Assembly (NCBI GenBank): GCA_016722445.1
Contig: JADKIZ010000020.1
Location: forward strand, 1-19,381
Direction of reading: 5' to 3'
DNA length: 19,381 nt
Source: Flavobacteriales bacterium
GTDB taxonomy: Bacteria > Bacteroidota > Bacteroidia > Flavobacteriales_D > Sanyastnellaceae
Numbering within the stretch: position 1 is the first letter of the stretch; each line of letters starts with the position of its first letter. Below the pieces are notes generated by a model, which ran no database searches, was not told the DNA's origin, and saw only the letters and a list, made by a program, of their open reading frames with translations. This document shows positions 8,213 to 15,726 of this stretch, in pieces. The position numbers and the translations under genes were made by a program.

Positions 8213-9460
8213 ATGGGTATACTAAGACTTGAAAATATAGAACCAGTCATATTTAAGCTGAGCAACGGCATTCGTGTGGTGCATCAGTTTTTGCCGAGGG
8301 AAGTTGCTCATTGCGGATTGATGATTGGAGCGGGAAGTCGGGATGAATTGAAGCATGAACATGGTCTCGCACACTTTCTGGAACATTGTCTTTTCAAAGG
8401 CACCACAAAAAGAAAAACCTATCATATTCTAAGCAGGCTCGATGCGGTGGGTGGAGAACTCAATGCATTTACCTCGAAAGAAGAAACGTGGATACACGCA
8501 TCTCATTTGCGCACTGATTATGAACGTGCCATTGAGTTGATCGCGGATATTGCTTTTAATGCCTCCTTTCCTGCTCATGAAATTGAAAAGGAAAAGGAAG
8601 TCATTGTAGATGAACTAAACAGTTATAAAGACAGTCCGGCCGATCTCATTTTCGAAGATTTTGATGAAGCGCTATATGGCAATCATCCATTCGGCAGAAC
8701 GATTTTGGGAACAGAAAAGACGTTGCGAGGATTCTCTCGCGAGGATCTGATCACATACAGAAATCGCAATTTCACGAAGAACAATTTGATCTTTTCCAGC
8801 GCAGGAAATATCAGTGCGGAAAATTTACAATTGCTTCTTGAAAAACACATTGGTCAGCATACCCTTTCATCCAAAAAGGTGGTGAGAAAACCAGCGGGTG
8901 TTTATAAGCCTGTTCATCTGGTATACAAAAAGGACATTCATCAGGTTCACTATCTGATGGGTTTGCCTACTTATCATTTCGAACATCCAAGGAGACCTGG
9001 ATTGTCGCTGCTGAACAATATTCTTGGCGGACCAGCCATGAACAATAGATTGAGTATGCGGATTCGTGAAAAGCATGGGATTGCCTATCATGTGGATTCG
9101 AATTACTCACCATTTTCGGATACTGGGATTTTTACGATTTATCTGGGAACGGAAAGGGATAATTTGGAAAAAAGCAAACAGCTTATCTGGAAGGAACTGC
9201 AGGAAATGAAACGGCAGAAATTGAGTACTCGTCAACTTTCTGATGCTAAGAAGCAGATCATTGGTCAAATCGCGATGGCTCAGGATAGTGGCAGTGCAAT
9301 CATGTTCAACATTGCGAAGAGCTTGCAGTTGTTTGGAAAAATTGATACGTTGGAGGAAGTCTTTCACAAAATCGGAGAAATCAATGCGAAGGAATTGCAT
9401 GACATCGCCAATGAGGTGTTTGAACATAAATTGATGTCTTCGGTGACGTATACATATTGA
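8213..9460 (+). CDS. M16 family zinc metalloprotease (insulinase/pitrilysin type)
   Basis: Intact 415-residue M16 protease. Residues 54-58 are HFLEH, the inverted zinc motif HxxEH with two His ligands and catalytic Glu57, in the context EHGLAHFLEHCLFKGT. The third ligand is expected 76 residues later, where Glu134 sits in KEVIVDELNSYKD. The C-terminal inactive-like domain carries RLSMRIREKHGIAYHVDSNY, including the conserved R..Y substrate-binding pair of the family. There is no signal peptide: it starts MGILRLENIEPVIFKLSNGI, so it is probably cytoplasmic, unlike the paired periplasmic M16 proteins. AGGAGA lies 3 bases before the ATG, one of the few clear Shine-Dalgarno sites here. The likely role is peptide or processing-product breakdown; the specific substrate is unknown. 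It lies downstream of lepB but behind two repeat arrays, so it may have its own promoter. Confidence 0.95.
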   Translation: MGILRLENIEPVIFKLSNGIRVVHQFLPREVAHCGLMIGAGSRDELKHEHGLAHFLEHCLFKGTTKRKTYHILSRLDAVGGELNAFTSKEETWIHASHLRTDYERAIELIADIAFNASFPAHEIEKEKEVIVDELNSYKDSPADLIFEDFDEALYGNHPFGRTILGTEKTLRGFSREDLITYRNRNFTKNNLIFSSAGNISAENLQLLLEKHIGQHTLSSKKVVRKPAGVYKPVHLVYKKDIHQVHYLMGLPTYHFEHPRRPGLSLLNNILGGPAMNNRLSMRIREKHGIAYHVDSNYSPFSDTGIFTIYLGTERDNLEKSKQLIWKELQEMKRQKLSTRQLSDAKKQIIGQIAMAQDSGSAIMFNIAKSLQLFGKIDTLEEVFHKIGEINAKELHDIANEVFEHKLMSSVTYTY

Positions 9461-9773
9461 GGTGGTTTTTTTATATAGAAACGCCTTCTTAGACAATCCT
9501 AAATTTTATTTCTGGAATCTCGTTTTCGCCTTCGGCGAGTTGGGATGGACACAGGGGACACAGTTCTAAACAAGTTGTTCTTCAAGATTTGCTCGAAAAC
9601 CCCAATTACCATCCGCCCAAAACTCACTCCCGCGCCACCTTGAACATTGAACTTTGAACATTGAACCCAACCACACTCCCGCGCCACCTTGAACTTTGAA
9701 CCTTAAACCTTGAACCCATCCTCACCCCCGCGCCATCTTAAATTTTAAATCTTAAATCTCACATCAGATCACC
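9461..9773. other. Intergenic repeat region between convergent genes
   Basis: About 310 bases between the convergent ends of the M16 protease and the W-L-x-x-x-G repeat protein, with no supported gene. The first half (9461-9618) is unremarkable, apart from a short GC hairpin TCGCC-TTC-GGCGA at 9526-9538 that lacks a T tract. The second half is the 49-bp higher-order repeat described separately. Short open frames in this stretch are low-complexity translations of the repeats and are not proposed as genes. Confidence 0.6.
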
Positions 9774-9786
9774 TCACACCCCCGAC
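9619..9786 (+). repeat. 49-bp higher-order tandem repeat made of heptamer blocks
   Basis: Three full 49-bp units followed by one degenerate spacer copy. Each unit is a 21-bp GC-rich spacer containing (C)CGCGCCAYC, then four 7-bp units. The CGCGCC core starts at 9631, 9680 and 9729, exactly 49 bases apart. Heptamer blocks are 9640-9667 (TTGAACA, TTGAACT, TTGAACA, TTGAACC), 9689-9716 (TTGAACT, TTGAACC, TTAAACC, TTGAACC) and 9738-9765 (TTAAATT, TTAAATC, TTAAATC, TCACATC). Both parts are multiples of seven (21 and 28). The fourth spacer-like copy (about 9766-9786, CTCACACCCCCGAC) contains the stop codon of the minus-strand gene ending at 9774. Confidence 0.85.
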
Positions 9787-10217
9787 ATCCTATGCATATC
9801 ATTGTTGTTTTCGTCGATTTCGTTTTTGACCTGACGAATTCTGTTGGCGACCATGGCGAAGTCCTGGTGACCGTGATTGAGTAACCAGAGATAAGATTCT
9901 TCGCGGTTGTCACCCGCTTGAGCCATTTTCTCTAAAATGGTGTATCCATGTTTTCGCAGCCAGAGGATGGCATTCGGATTTCCTTCCGCCCCGTTGATCA
10001 ATGCCATCAAATGTGGAAATCCATTGGTCAACAACCATTCTCTGGCATCATCCTGATTGTGTAAGGCATGCACGAAGATGCCCAACTCAGGATAGCCGTT
10101 TTCCATCAACCATTCTCGGATGGCTTTGTTTCCCTTGATGGCCTCTCCCCAAGCAATGATCACTTTAGCCGGATATTCCGTATTCTGCATGTCCGCGAAG
10201 GTATTTTGAGAATTCAT
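9774..10217 (-). CDS. Small protein with W-L-x-x-x-G tandem repeats, function unknown
   Basis: Intact 147-residue protein that I do not recognise by name. It is built from imperfect repeats of 25-26 residues with the pattern A-x-x-W-L-x-x-(N/H)-G-(Y/F/H)-x-x-L/F. They start at about residue 32 (AIREWLMENGYPELGIFVHA), 58 (AREWLLTNGFPHLMALINGA), 83 (AILWLRKHGYTILEKMAQAG) and 108 (SYLWLLNHGHQDFAMVAN). Each looks like a pair of short helices, so an ankyrin-like or other helical-solenoid fold is an inference, not a family assignment. There is no signal peptide or membrane segment, so it is probably cytoplasmic; the C-terminus is charged. It is divergent from the DUF3078 gene. Its last codons and stop lie in the edge of the 49-bp repeat region. 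Confidence 0.75.
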   Translation of the reverse strand: MNSQNTFADMQNTEYPAKVIIAWGEAIKGNKAIREWLMENGYPELGIFVHALHNQDDAREWLLTNGFPHLMALINGAEGNPNAILWLRKHGYTILEKMAQAGDNREESYLWLLNHGHQDFAMVANRIRQVKNEIDENNNDMHRMSGV

Positions 10218-10273
10218 TTTTTAGCTTTAAAATTTATAACTGTGCATCGGATTATTTATTTCCTCATCAAGAG

Positions 10274-10301
10274 GTACCAAGTACCAGGTACTAGGTATTA
10301 G
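10274..10301 (+). repeat. Tandem heptamer array GTACCAR, four units
   Basis: Four 7-bp units: GTACCAA, GTACCAG, GTACTAG and GTATTAG, decaying from left to right and followed by TACCGCG. It lies in the divergent gap between the W-L-x-x-x-G repeat gene and the DUF3078 gene. Confidence 0.8.
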
Positions 10302-10346
10302 TACCGCGAAAGGAAGCCCACACGCAACCTCAACCTTCTGTCCGCG

Positions 10347-10402
10347 ATAATTCATAATTCATAATTCATACTTCATAATTCATAATTCATAACTCATAAT
10401 TA
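10347..10402 (+). repeat. Tandem heptamer array ATAATTC, eight units
   Basis: Eight consecutive 7-bp units: ATAATTC three times, ATACTTC, ATAATTC twice, ATAACTC and ATAATTA. On the other strand this is the ATGAATT heptamer of 8060-8101, so the two arrays are inverted copies about 2.2 kb apart. It ends 27 bases before the DUF3078 start. Confidence 0.9.
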
Positions 10403-10408
10403 TATTCG
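10401..10408 (+). promoter_or_regulatory. Possible Bacteroidota -7 element for the DUF3078 gene
   Basis: TATATTCG differs by one base from the Bacteroidota -7 consensus TAnnTTTG and lies 21 bases before the ATG at 10430. No clear -33 TTTG box is seen, because that position is occupied by the heptamer array. Weak evidence. Confidence 0.25.
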
Positions 10409-10429
10409 CGCCCCCAATTCAAAAAAACA

Positions 10430-11431
10430 ATGAAAAAACTGCTATTCCTTTCGATTCTGGCTGCATTTTCTCACGTGAGCAATGCACAGGTCAATCCTAC
10501 CACAGATGAAGAAAAAAACATGAAAACACTGGCGAAAGCTGATTCCGGTTGGACCATCAAAGGTTCAATGAACGTGGGAACAACTTTCACTTATTTCAGT
10601 CAATGGGCTGCCGGTGGTATCAACTCTGTTGGTATCAATGGTGTTTTTAACCCTTCGGCCAATTACCGCATGGGAAAAAATGCATGGGACAATACTTTGT
10701 TCATCGGTTATGGCATGTTGAGACAAGGTTTCGACAAGTCTGTGCCATGGATCAAGACAGATGACCGCCTCGACTTGACATCCAAATATGGTCGTCAGAT
10801 CAATGAAAAACTTTTTTACGCGGCACTTTTCAACTTCAACACCCAGTTCTCACCTGGTTTTGCATCAGGTGGCAATGGCTTGCCTGACAGAACAGCGAAA
10901 ATTTCAGATCTTCTCGCTCCTGCACGTATGTTGTTCTCACTTGGTCTCGACTACAAACCCAATAGCGATCTTTCTGTCTTCTTCTCGCCTATTACTTACC
11001 GAGCAATCATCGTCAACAATCAAAACCTCGCTGATGCGGGTGCTTTCGGTGTGGAGAAGGCTACTTATGATTCGCTTGGTGTAAAACTGACAGACGGCGC
11101 TAAAATCCGTTCAGAAGTCGGTGCGTACATGCGCATCAACTACGTGAAAAAATTCAATGACAATGTGAGTTTGAGTTCAAAACTCGAACTTTTCTCGAAT
11201 TATCTTGAGAACGCACAAAATGTGGATGTGAACTTTGAAAATATTTTGGCAGCTAAACTTGGCAAGTACTTTTCACTCACGCTTTCTGCCCAGTGGATCT
11301 ATGATGACAATACCATTGTGACCAAACAAAAGGATGTTGACTTGAACGGTGTAACCGTGAAAGTGCCTTATGCAAGTAAAGGCGTACAGTTCAAAGGGGT
11401 AACCGCGATTGGTTTCTCCTGGAACTTTTAA
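10430..11431 (+). CDS. DUF3078 outer-membrane beta-barrel-like protein
   Basis: Intact 333-residue secreted protein of the DUF3078 family. The signal peptide MKKLLFLSILAAFSHVSNAQ is cleaved after an Ala/Gln boundary. The family pattern follows: GWTIKGSMNVGTTFTYFSQW, AAGGINSVGINGVFNPSANY, WDNTLFIGYGMLRQGF, IKTDDRLDLTSKYGRQ and LFYAALFNFNTQFSPGF. Alternating hydrophobic strands and the final aromatic strand GVTAIGFSWNF (Phe at the C-terminus) fit an outer-membrane barrel of modest size. The molecular role of the family is unknown. The leader is A-rich (AAAAAAACA before the ATG) without a Shine-Dalgarno site, as is usual in this phylum. A strong terminator follows, so it is probably a single-gene unit, possibly driven from within or next to the heptamer array. 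Confidence 0.9.
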   Translation: MKKLLFLSILAAFSHVSNAQVNPTTDEEKNMKTLAKADSGWTIKGSMNVGTTFTYFSQWAAGGINSVGINGVFNPSANYRMGKNAWDNTLFIGYGMLRQGFDKSVPWIKTDDRLDLTSKYGRQINEKLFYAALFNFNTQFSPGFASGGNGLPDRTAKISDLLAPARMLFSLGLDYKPNSDLSVFFSPITYRAIIVNNQNLADAGAFGVEKATYDSLGVKLTDGAKIRSEVGAYMRINYVKKFNDNVSLSSKLELFSNYLENAQNVDVNFENILAAKLGKYFSLTLSAQWIYDDNTIVTKQKDVDLNGVTVKVPYASKGVQFKGVTAIGFSWNF

Positions 11432-11477
11432 TGGTTAGCAGTCTTTAGAACATAAAACACGCATCACATGCACATTG

Positions 11478-11504
11478 AAAGGCCGGAGTTTTCCGGCCTT
11501 TTTG
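11478..11504 (+). terminator. Rho-independent terminator after the DUF3078 gene
   Basis: Perfect hairpin AAAGGCCGGA - GTTT loop region - TCCGGCCTTT followed by more T (TTTTTG). The GC-rich core GGCCGGA/TCCGGCC and the flanking A/T tracts make it usable in both directions. It lies 47 bases after the DUF3078 stop. Confidence 0.9.
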
Positions 11505-11559
11505 TTGCTCAATTGAACTGTGTATTATCGCATCAGGATTACATTCATCTTGCTTTACT

Positions 11560-12552
11560 TTGTTTCCAATTCTGATTTTGCCAAAACTTGTTTGCAGCAT
11601 ATGGTGTCTTTTGATGGCGTTTTTGGCGACAGCCAAATCACTTCCTACTGTCGTGCTGAGTGGTATTCCGGTGAATGACCCTGTAGCACAATGTGAAGAT
11701 CAACAAATCGTCATACCACTCAAACGTGCGGGTAATTTGTTTCTGATAGAAGCCGTGGTGGACAGTGTCGCTGGCGATTTCATCTTTGATACCGGTGCGC
11801 CGTATTTGGTGCTCAATCAGAACTATTTCCGTCAGCTTCAGCCGCAACAAAATTTGATCACCGCCGGTGTCGGCAATACGAATACTGCTGTTCGTACTGT
11901 CGTGCATTCGCTCAGTTTCTCGGGCATCCGATACAACGACATTGATGTGGACCTCACGGACCTCAGTCATATTGAAGACAGTCGGAATTTTCGTTTGCTG
12001 GGTTTATTGGGAACAAATCTCTTTGCGGATTTTCATGTGGAAGTGAATATGGTCACCCGTCAAATGACACTCACCAGATTGAATGCTGGTGGTGATCCAG
12101 TGCTGTCATCCATTGATTCACTTGTTGCTACCCATCAACCAGACTTGTGTTCTCCAATTCAGTATTGCGACCATAAAATCATGATGAATGTAACTGTTGC
12201 CGGTAAAAAGCTCAACTGGATGTTGGACAGCGGTGCTGAAACGAATGTCGCCGATGTGTTGTCCGGTAAAAAAGTCCTCGATGATTTTATTGTATTGAGA
12301 CGTACGTCATTGTCCGGCACTGCGGGTGTTAGTCAGGATGTACTCACGGGTATTCTTCCGGAAATAAGCATCGGAAAACAACATTTTCAAATGCAACAAA
12401 CCATCGTGACAAGTATGCGCGAAATGAATGAAGCCTGCAGTATGTATATCGATGGCGTGCTTGGGTACAGTTTCCTTTCGCAGGGCGTTTACACCTTGAA
12501 TTTCAGGAAACGGGAATTTTGTATTTACCTTTATAACAGTTTGAACAGATGA
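11560..12552 (+). CDS. Secreted retropepsin-like aspartic protease with two catalytic motifs
   Basis: Bacterial aspartyl-protease-family protein of about 330 residues. Two retropepsin-like halves are visible: FIFDTGAPYLVLN (DTG at residues 77-79), followed by LLGLLGTNLFADF, and WMLDSGAETNVAD (DSG at 223-225), followed by DGVLGYSFLSQG. Retropepsins need two such motifs, normally from two chains; here one chain supplies both, as in pepsin. The N-terminus is hydrophobic (LVCSIWCLLMAFLATAKS), suggesting a signal peptide. The start is uncertain: TTG at 11560 gives the full signal segment, while the first in-frame ATG (11614) would shorten it to MAFLATAKS. Its stop overlaps the next gene's start (ATGA, 12549-12552), so both are made from one message. 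The natural substrate is unknown. Confidence 0.85.
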   Translation: MFPILILPKLVCSIWCLLMAFLATAKSLPTVVLSGIPVNDPVAQCEDQQIVIPLKRAGNLFLIEAVVDSVAGDFIFDTGAPYLVLNQNYFRQLQPQQNLITAGVGNTNTAVRTVVHSLSFSGIRYNDIDVDLTDLSHIEDSRNFRLLGLLGTNLFADFHVEVNMVTRQMTLTRLNAGGDPVLSSIDSLVATHQPDLCSPIQYCDHKIMMNVTVAGKKLNWMLDSGAETNVADVLSGKKVLDDFIVLRRTSLSGTAGVSQDVLTGILPEISIGKQHFQMQQTIVTSMREMNEACSMYIDGVLGYSFLSQGVYTLNFRKREFCIYLYNSLNR

Positions 12553-13984
12553 TGATAAGAATATATATCCTGATCTCAATTTGTTTTGCGGTGCTATCAT
12601 CTGCAGGGCAAAAAGATGTGTTCAGGATCAAAGGAGAAGAAATGATCATGACCTTGGATGATCGCTGGTCCAAACAAGTTACGGATAGTCTTTTGAATAT
12701 CTACGAAATGAAAAATCTCTCCGTGGATAGTTCATTTCGATACCTTCATGCAGGACTCATTTCAAAAGATGGATGGCGTGTTCGACGAAAAGGAAAACAC
12801 ATTGTGGAAGTGTATCGGTCCGTCATGAATCTTCCCACTGTGAACCATCAAGACTTAAGTCGGTTGACAGAATACATGCAACATTCGACAGATAGTGCCA
12901 AGCTGGATGGATCAAATGGATATAGCAGTCAATTTCCCGGGTTCAATCAATTCAGGAATATATCGGTGATGGAAATGAGTGATGGCATTTCGAGATTCAG
13001 ATTGGAAGGACATCAGAATGCACAGGAAGTGCTGCTCAGTGGGAGTTTTAACAACTGGAGCACAAGTGGCATGGCGCTGCAGAAATCCAACAACGGATGG
13101 GAAGTCAAACTCAAATTGGTGCCCGGTCGTTATGAATATAAATTCATTGTTGATGGCACATGGATGCGTGATCCTGAGAACCTTCAAAAACTGAATGATA
13201 CCTATGGAGATTTCAATTCTGTTTACTTCAAACCCAACGCATCATTTACCATAGAACGTGATGCCAAAAAAGTTTATCTCACAGGCTCTTTCAATCAATG
13301 GCGTGAAAAGGAAATTGACATGAAAAGAACGGGAAATACTTGGTTTGCGGAGTTGTTTCTTCCTGATGGAATGTATCAATACAAATTCATCGCCGACGGC
13401 AATGGATAACAGATCCCAACAATCCGCGGAAGTTAGACGATGGTTTGGGAGGAAATAATTCTGTGGTCAGTGTGGGCGAACCCATTCCATTTTTCCTGAA
13501 AGGTTATCAAAATGCAACCAACGTTTATTTGTGTGGCAGTTTCAATGCATGGAAGGAAAAGGAAATTGCCATGATGCAAAGTGATTCAGGATGGTTTGCA
13601 GCAATTACCATTGGCAGTGCCCTACATGAATACCGATTCAATGTTGATGGCAAGTGGGTGACAGATCCTACATCACCACTCGTCACCAATGAATTTGGAG
13701 CATTCAATAATTATTTGATACCAGTTTCCAATCATTTATTTCATTGTCAGACCTCGTCTGAGGTGAAGTCAGTGTATGTTACGGGTAGTTTCTGTGAATG
13801 GCGCGAACCGGGTTTTGCACTTCAGAAAGTTTCCGAAACCGAATGGGAATTGCCCATTTATCTGCCTTCGGGAAAAACAAAATACAAATTCATCATTGAT
13901 GGTGAATGGAAACTTGATAGCCTCAATCCGGATTATGAAGAAAATGAGTTCGGCACTGGAAATTCTATTATTTGGGTGAAGTGA
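12549..13984 (+). CDS. Secreted protein with four tandem CBM48/glycogen-binding-like domains (one frameshift)
   Basis: Signal peptide (MMIRIYILISICFAVLSSAG), then a unique domain of about 120 residues (MTLDDRWSKQVTDSLLNIYE and WRVRRKGKHIVEVYRSVMN), then four repeats of the AMPK-type glycogen-binding fold. Each has the same landmarks: VxLSGSFNNW, W near the middle, YxYKFIVDGxW, DP and a closing N-S/N-Y. They read VLLSGSFNNWS...YEYKFIVDGTW, VYLTGSFNQWR...YQYKFIADG, VYLCGSFNAWK...YRFNVDGKW and VYVTGSFCEWR...YKFIIDGEW. The frame stops at 13409, but adding one A near 13401 turns GNG-stop into GKWITDPNNPRKLDDG, exactly the expected sequence, giving 478 residues. No catalytic domain is present, so a carbohydrate-binding or structural role outside the cytoplasm is inferred. 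It is translationally coupled to the aspartic protease. Confidence 0.88.
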
Positions 13985-14103
13985 TGTTTAATCGGGATCA
14001 AATTTTTGATGCTATCCAATCTATTGGTAAAGAAGATTCACGCCGACACTTGGTTTCATGAACACTATAGACATTCAATACATTTCTTCAGATTGTTTCG
14101 TGC

Positions 14104-15246
14104 TCATTCTTTCATGAATTTCACTGAATATGTGCTGTCTCCTTGTTTTATGCTCAAGAAATACATTCCTTGAGGTAAATCGGATATGTCAATTCGCGAA
14201 GTGTTTGAGGTTTGAATGATGACTTCGCCAAGCGTAGAAATAACGTCTACAGTAAAAAGTTCAGCTGGCTGAGTTGTATCGATATTCAGCCAATAGTCCG
14301 ATGGATTCGGGTAAATGCGTTGAACGAATGAAGTATTTCCTTCCTGAATGGTGTTAGGAGACAGTCTATACCTCATGTAAATTTGATATAAACCATCTTC
14401 ATTCTTTTTGTGATAGTAGATTTTTTGTTTGTCAGTAGTTGGCGAGGCAGCCTCGGGGAAATATCCAAAATTGGAATAAATCACAGTTGGCTCGTCAAAG
14501 GCATCAGTTGCAGAATTTCTCACGGAAACACAAATTTCTGTGTCAAACCCGCCAATAAGCAATCGTGTAAAATACAATTCAAGTTCATCTTTCGTGATTT
14601 GTGGAGCGTAGATGAGATAATCTGGATCATTGATATTGGCCAAAACATCTTCAGAATAGATTGTCTTATCGAAGGTTGAATCATTCACCATTTGTGCCAC
14701 ACCAAGTCGTGATTCGCAGGGCACACCAACACATTCTGTAAATGTTGGACCAAAATAGGAATTGCTATAGTAGAGCAATTGACCCGAATAGTGAATGCAC
14801 GCGTCCATAATGATCCAGCCGGGTGTTTCAATATTGCATGTGCCATAAATTTTTGAAATATCTCCGACACTTCCATTGAGGTATTGTCCTTTGTAGAGAT
14901 TGGGAATACTCCGCAATGAAGTCCAATAGAATCGATTTGCAGAATCCATGGATGCCACAGCATCGAGATGGTTGACGGATGGATCGTAGGTTCCATTCAC
15001 AAGTCCCACATATGTAAAAGTGGTATCATCAGTTCTTGTAGCGTAATAAAGATTCGTATTGCCTCCCGCATTGAGTGAATTGAAAAAAAGAAATTGTTCG
15101 TCCACTGAAATGAAAGGCTCCATGGCATCAAACGTAAGTCCGGTTATGGTCACTGACTTCTCCTCACCAAAAGTGGGATATGATTGTGAGAATGCCAAAC
15201 AAACTGGAAAGATCAGAAGGGATATAAATGCGATTCTCATTTTCAT
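14104..15246 (-). CDS. Secreted beta-propeller-like protein with T9SS type A sorting domain
   Basis: Intact 380-residue protein exported by Sec and then by the type IX secretion system. The signal peptide is MKMRIAFISLLIFPVCLAFS. The middle has PD40/TolB-like propeller features: AMEPFISVDEQFLFFNS, YYATRTDDTTFTYVG, YAPQITKDELELYFTR and EAASPTTDKQKIYYHKK, each of the 'P.is.D...lyF.S' kind. The last 75 residues are a type A C-terminal domain: RIYPNPSDYWLNID, DVISTLGEVI, ISDLPQGMYFLSI and the terminal VKFMKE, the signal recognised for secretion and surface attachment. No enzymatic motif is seen, so binding or adhesion is the likely role. It converges on the glycogen-binding-domain gene with about 120 bases between; a short ATCAAA/TTTGAT hairpin at 13997-14010 is too weak to call a terminator. 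Confidence 0.9.
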   Translation of the reverse strand: MKMRIAFISLLIFPVCLAFSQSYPTFGEEKSVTITGLTFDAMEPFISVDEQFLFFNSLNAGGNTNLYYATRTDDTTFTYVGLVNGTYDPSVNHLDAVASMDSANRFYWTSLRSIPNLYKGQYLNGSVGDISKIYGTCNIETPGWIIMDACIHYSGQLLYYSNSYFGPTFTECVGVPCESRLGVAQMVNDSTFDKTIYSEDVLANINDPDYLIYAPQITKDELELYFTRLLIGGFDTEICVSVRNSATDAFDEPTVIYSNFGYFPEAASPTTDKQKIYYHKKNEDGLYQIYMRYRLSPNTIQEGNTSFVQRIYPNPSDYWLNIDTTQPAELFTVDVISTLGEVIIQTSNTSRIDISDLPQGMYFLSIKQGDSTYSVKFMKE

Positions 15247-15301
15247 ATAGGTTCAATTTTATATTTATACCAATGTGACCTGTGCGTTATCAATGCTCAA
15301 A

Positions 15302-15726
15302 CTATGCTGCTTGCTCACTCCCGTCTTTGATCGCTGCAAGAAGAGTGGTGATGTCAATATCCTTCAAACTCTTGAATTTGATACAATATCCGGTAATGCT
15401 GGCTTTACCCATTTTACTACCATAGGTTGCGGAAAGGTATTTTTGTCCGAGAAAGTCATGATATAGATTGAGATACCAGTTGTATTGGCACTCATTCCTA
15501 TCTGATAAAATTCCTTCGTTTTACCATCAGCATATTTGATCATGTGAACACCATAACCAATGTTGGGATTGGTCACCACTTTATTTTCTTCGTTTTTACC
15601 ATCTAAAAACCAAAGCTTGCAATCCGGCAAGGACTTCAATATCCTTTGATGCAGTTCCAACATTTCACTCCGTTTAGGTTCGGATTGTTCTGCTATGTAA
15701 TTCTGGATTTGTTGTTCGATTTTCAT
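15302..15726 (-). CDS. DUF1801 family protein (one frameshift)
   Basis: Small cytoplasmic protein of the DUF1801 (YdhG-like) family, whose function is not established. The N-terminal part is clean: MKIEQQIQNYIAEQSEPKRS, ILKSLPDCKLWFLDGKNEEN, NPNIGYGVHMIKYADGKTKE and FYQIGMSANTTGISIYIM. The frame as given then runs to a foreign tail ending at 15364. One base restored near 15455 gives LGQKYLSATYGSKMGKASIT, GYCIKFKSLKDIDITTLLAA and IKDGSEQAA with TAG at 15302-15304. This is the usual family ending and gives about 141 residues. It sits between the T9SS cargo gene and a non-coding element, all on the minus strand, with no obvious functional link. Confidence 0.9.

Noticed and set aside
9526..9538. 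Short GC hairpin TCGCC-TTC-GGCGA after the M16 gene as terminator
   Set aside because: Only five pairs and no T tract on either strand.
9499..9687. Short minus-strand open frame with FNVQGGAG-like text
   Set aside because: It is a translation of the heptamer and spacer repeats, with no start context or conserved feature.
9619..9786. Regular 49-bp spacing resembling a short CRISPR array
   Set aside because: Both parts of the unit are repeated; there are no unique spacers, the repeat part is internally heptameric, and no cas genes are nearby.
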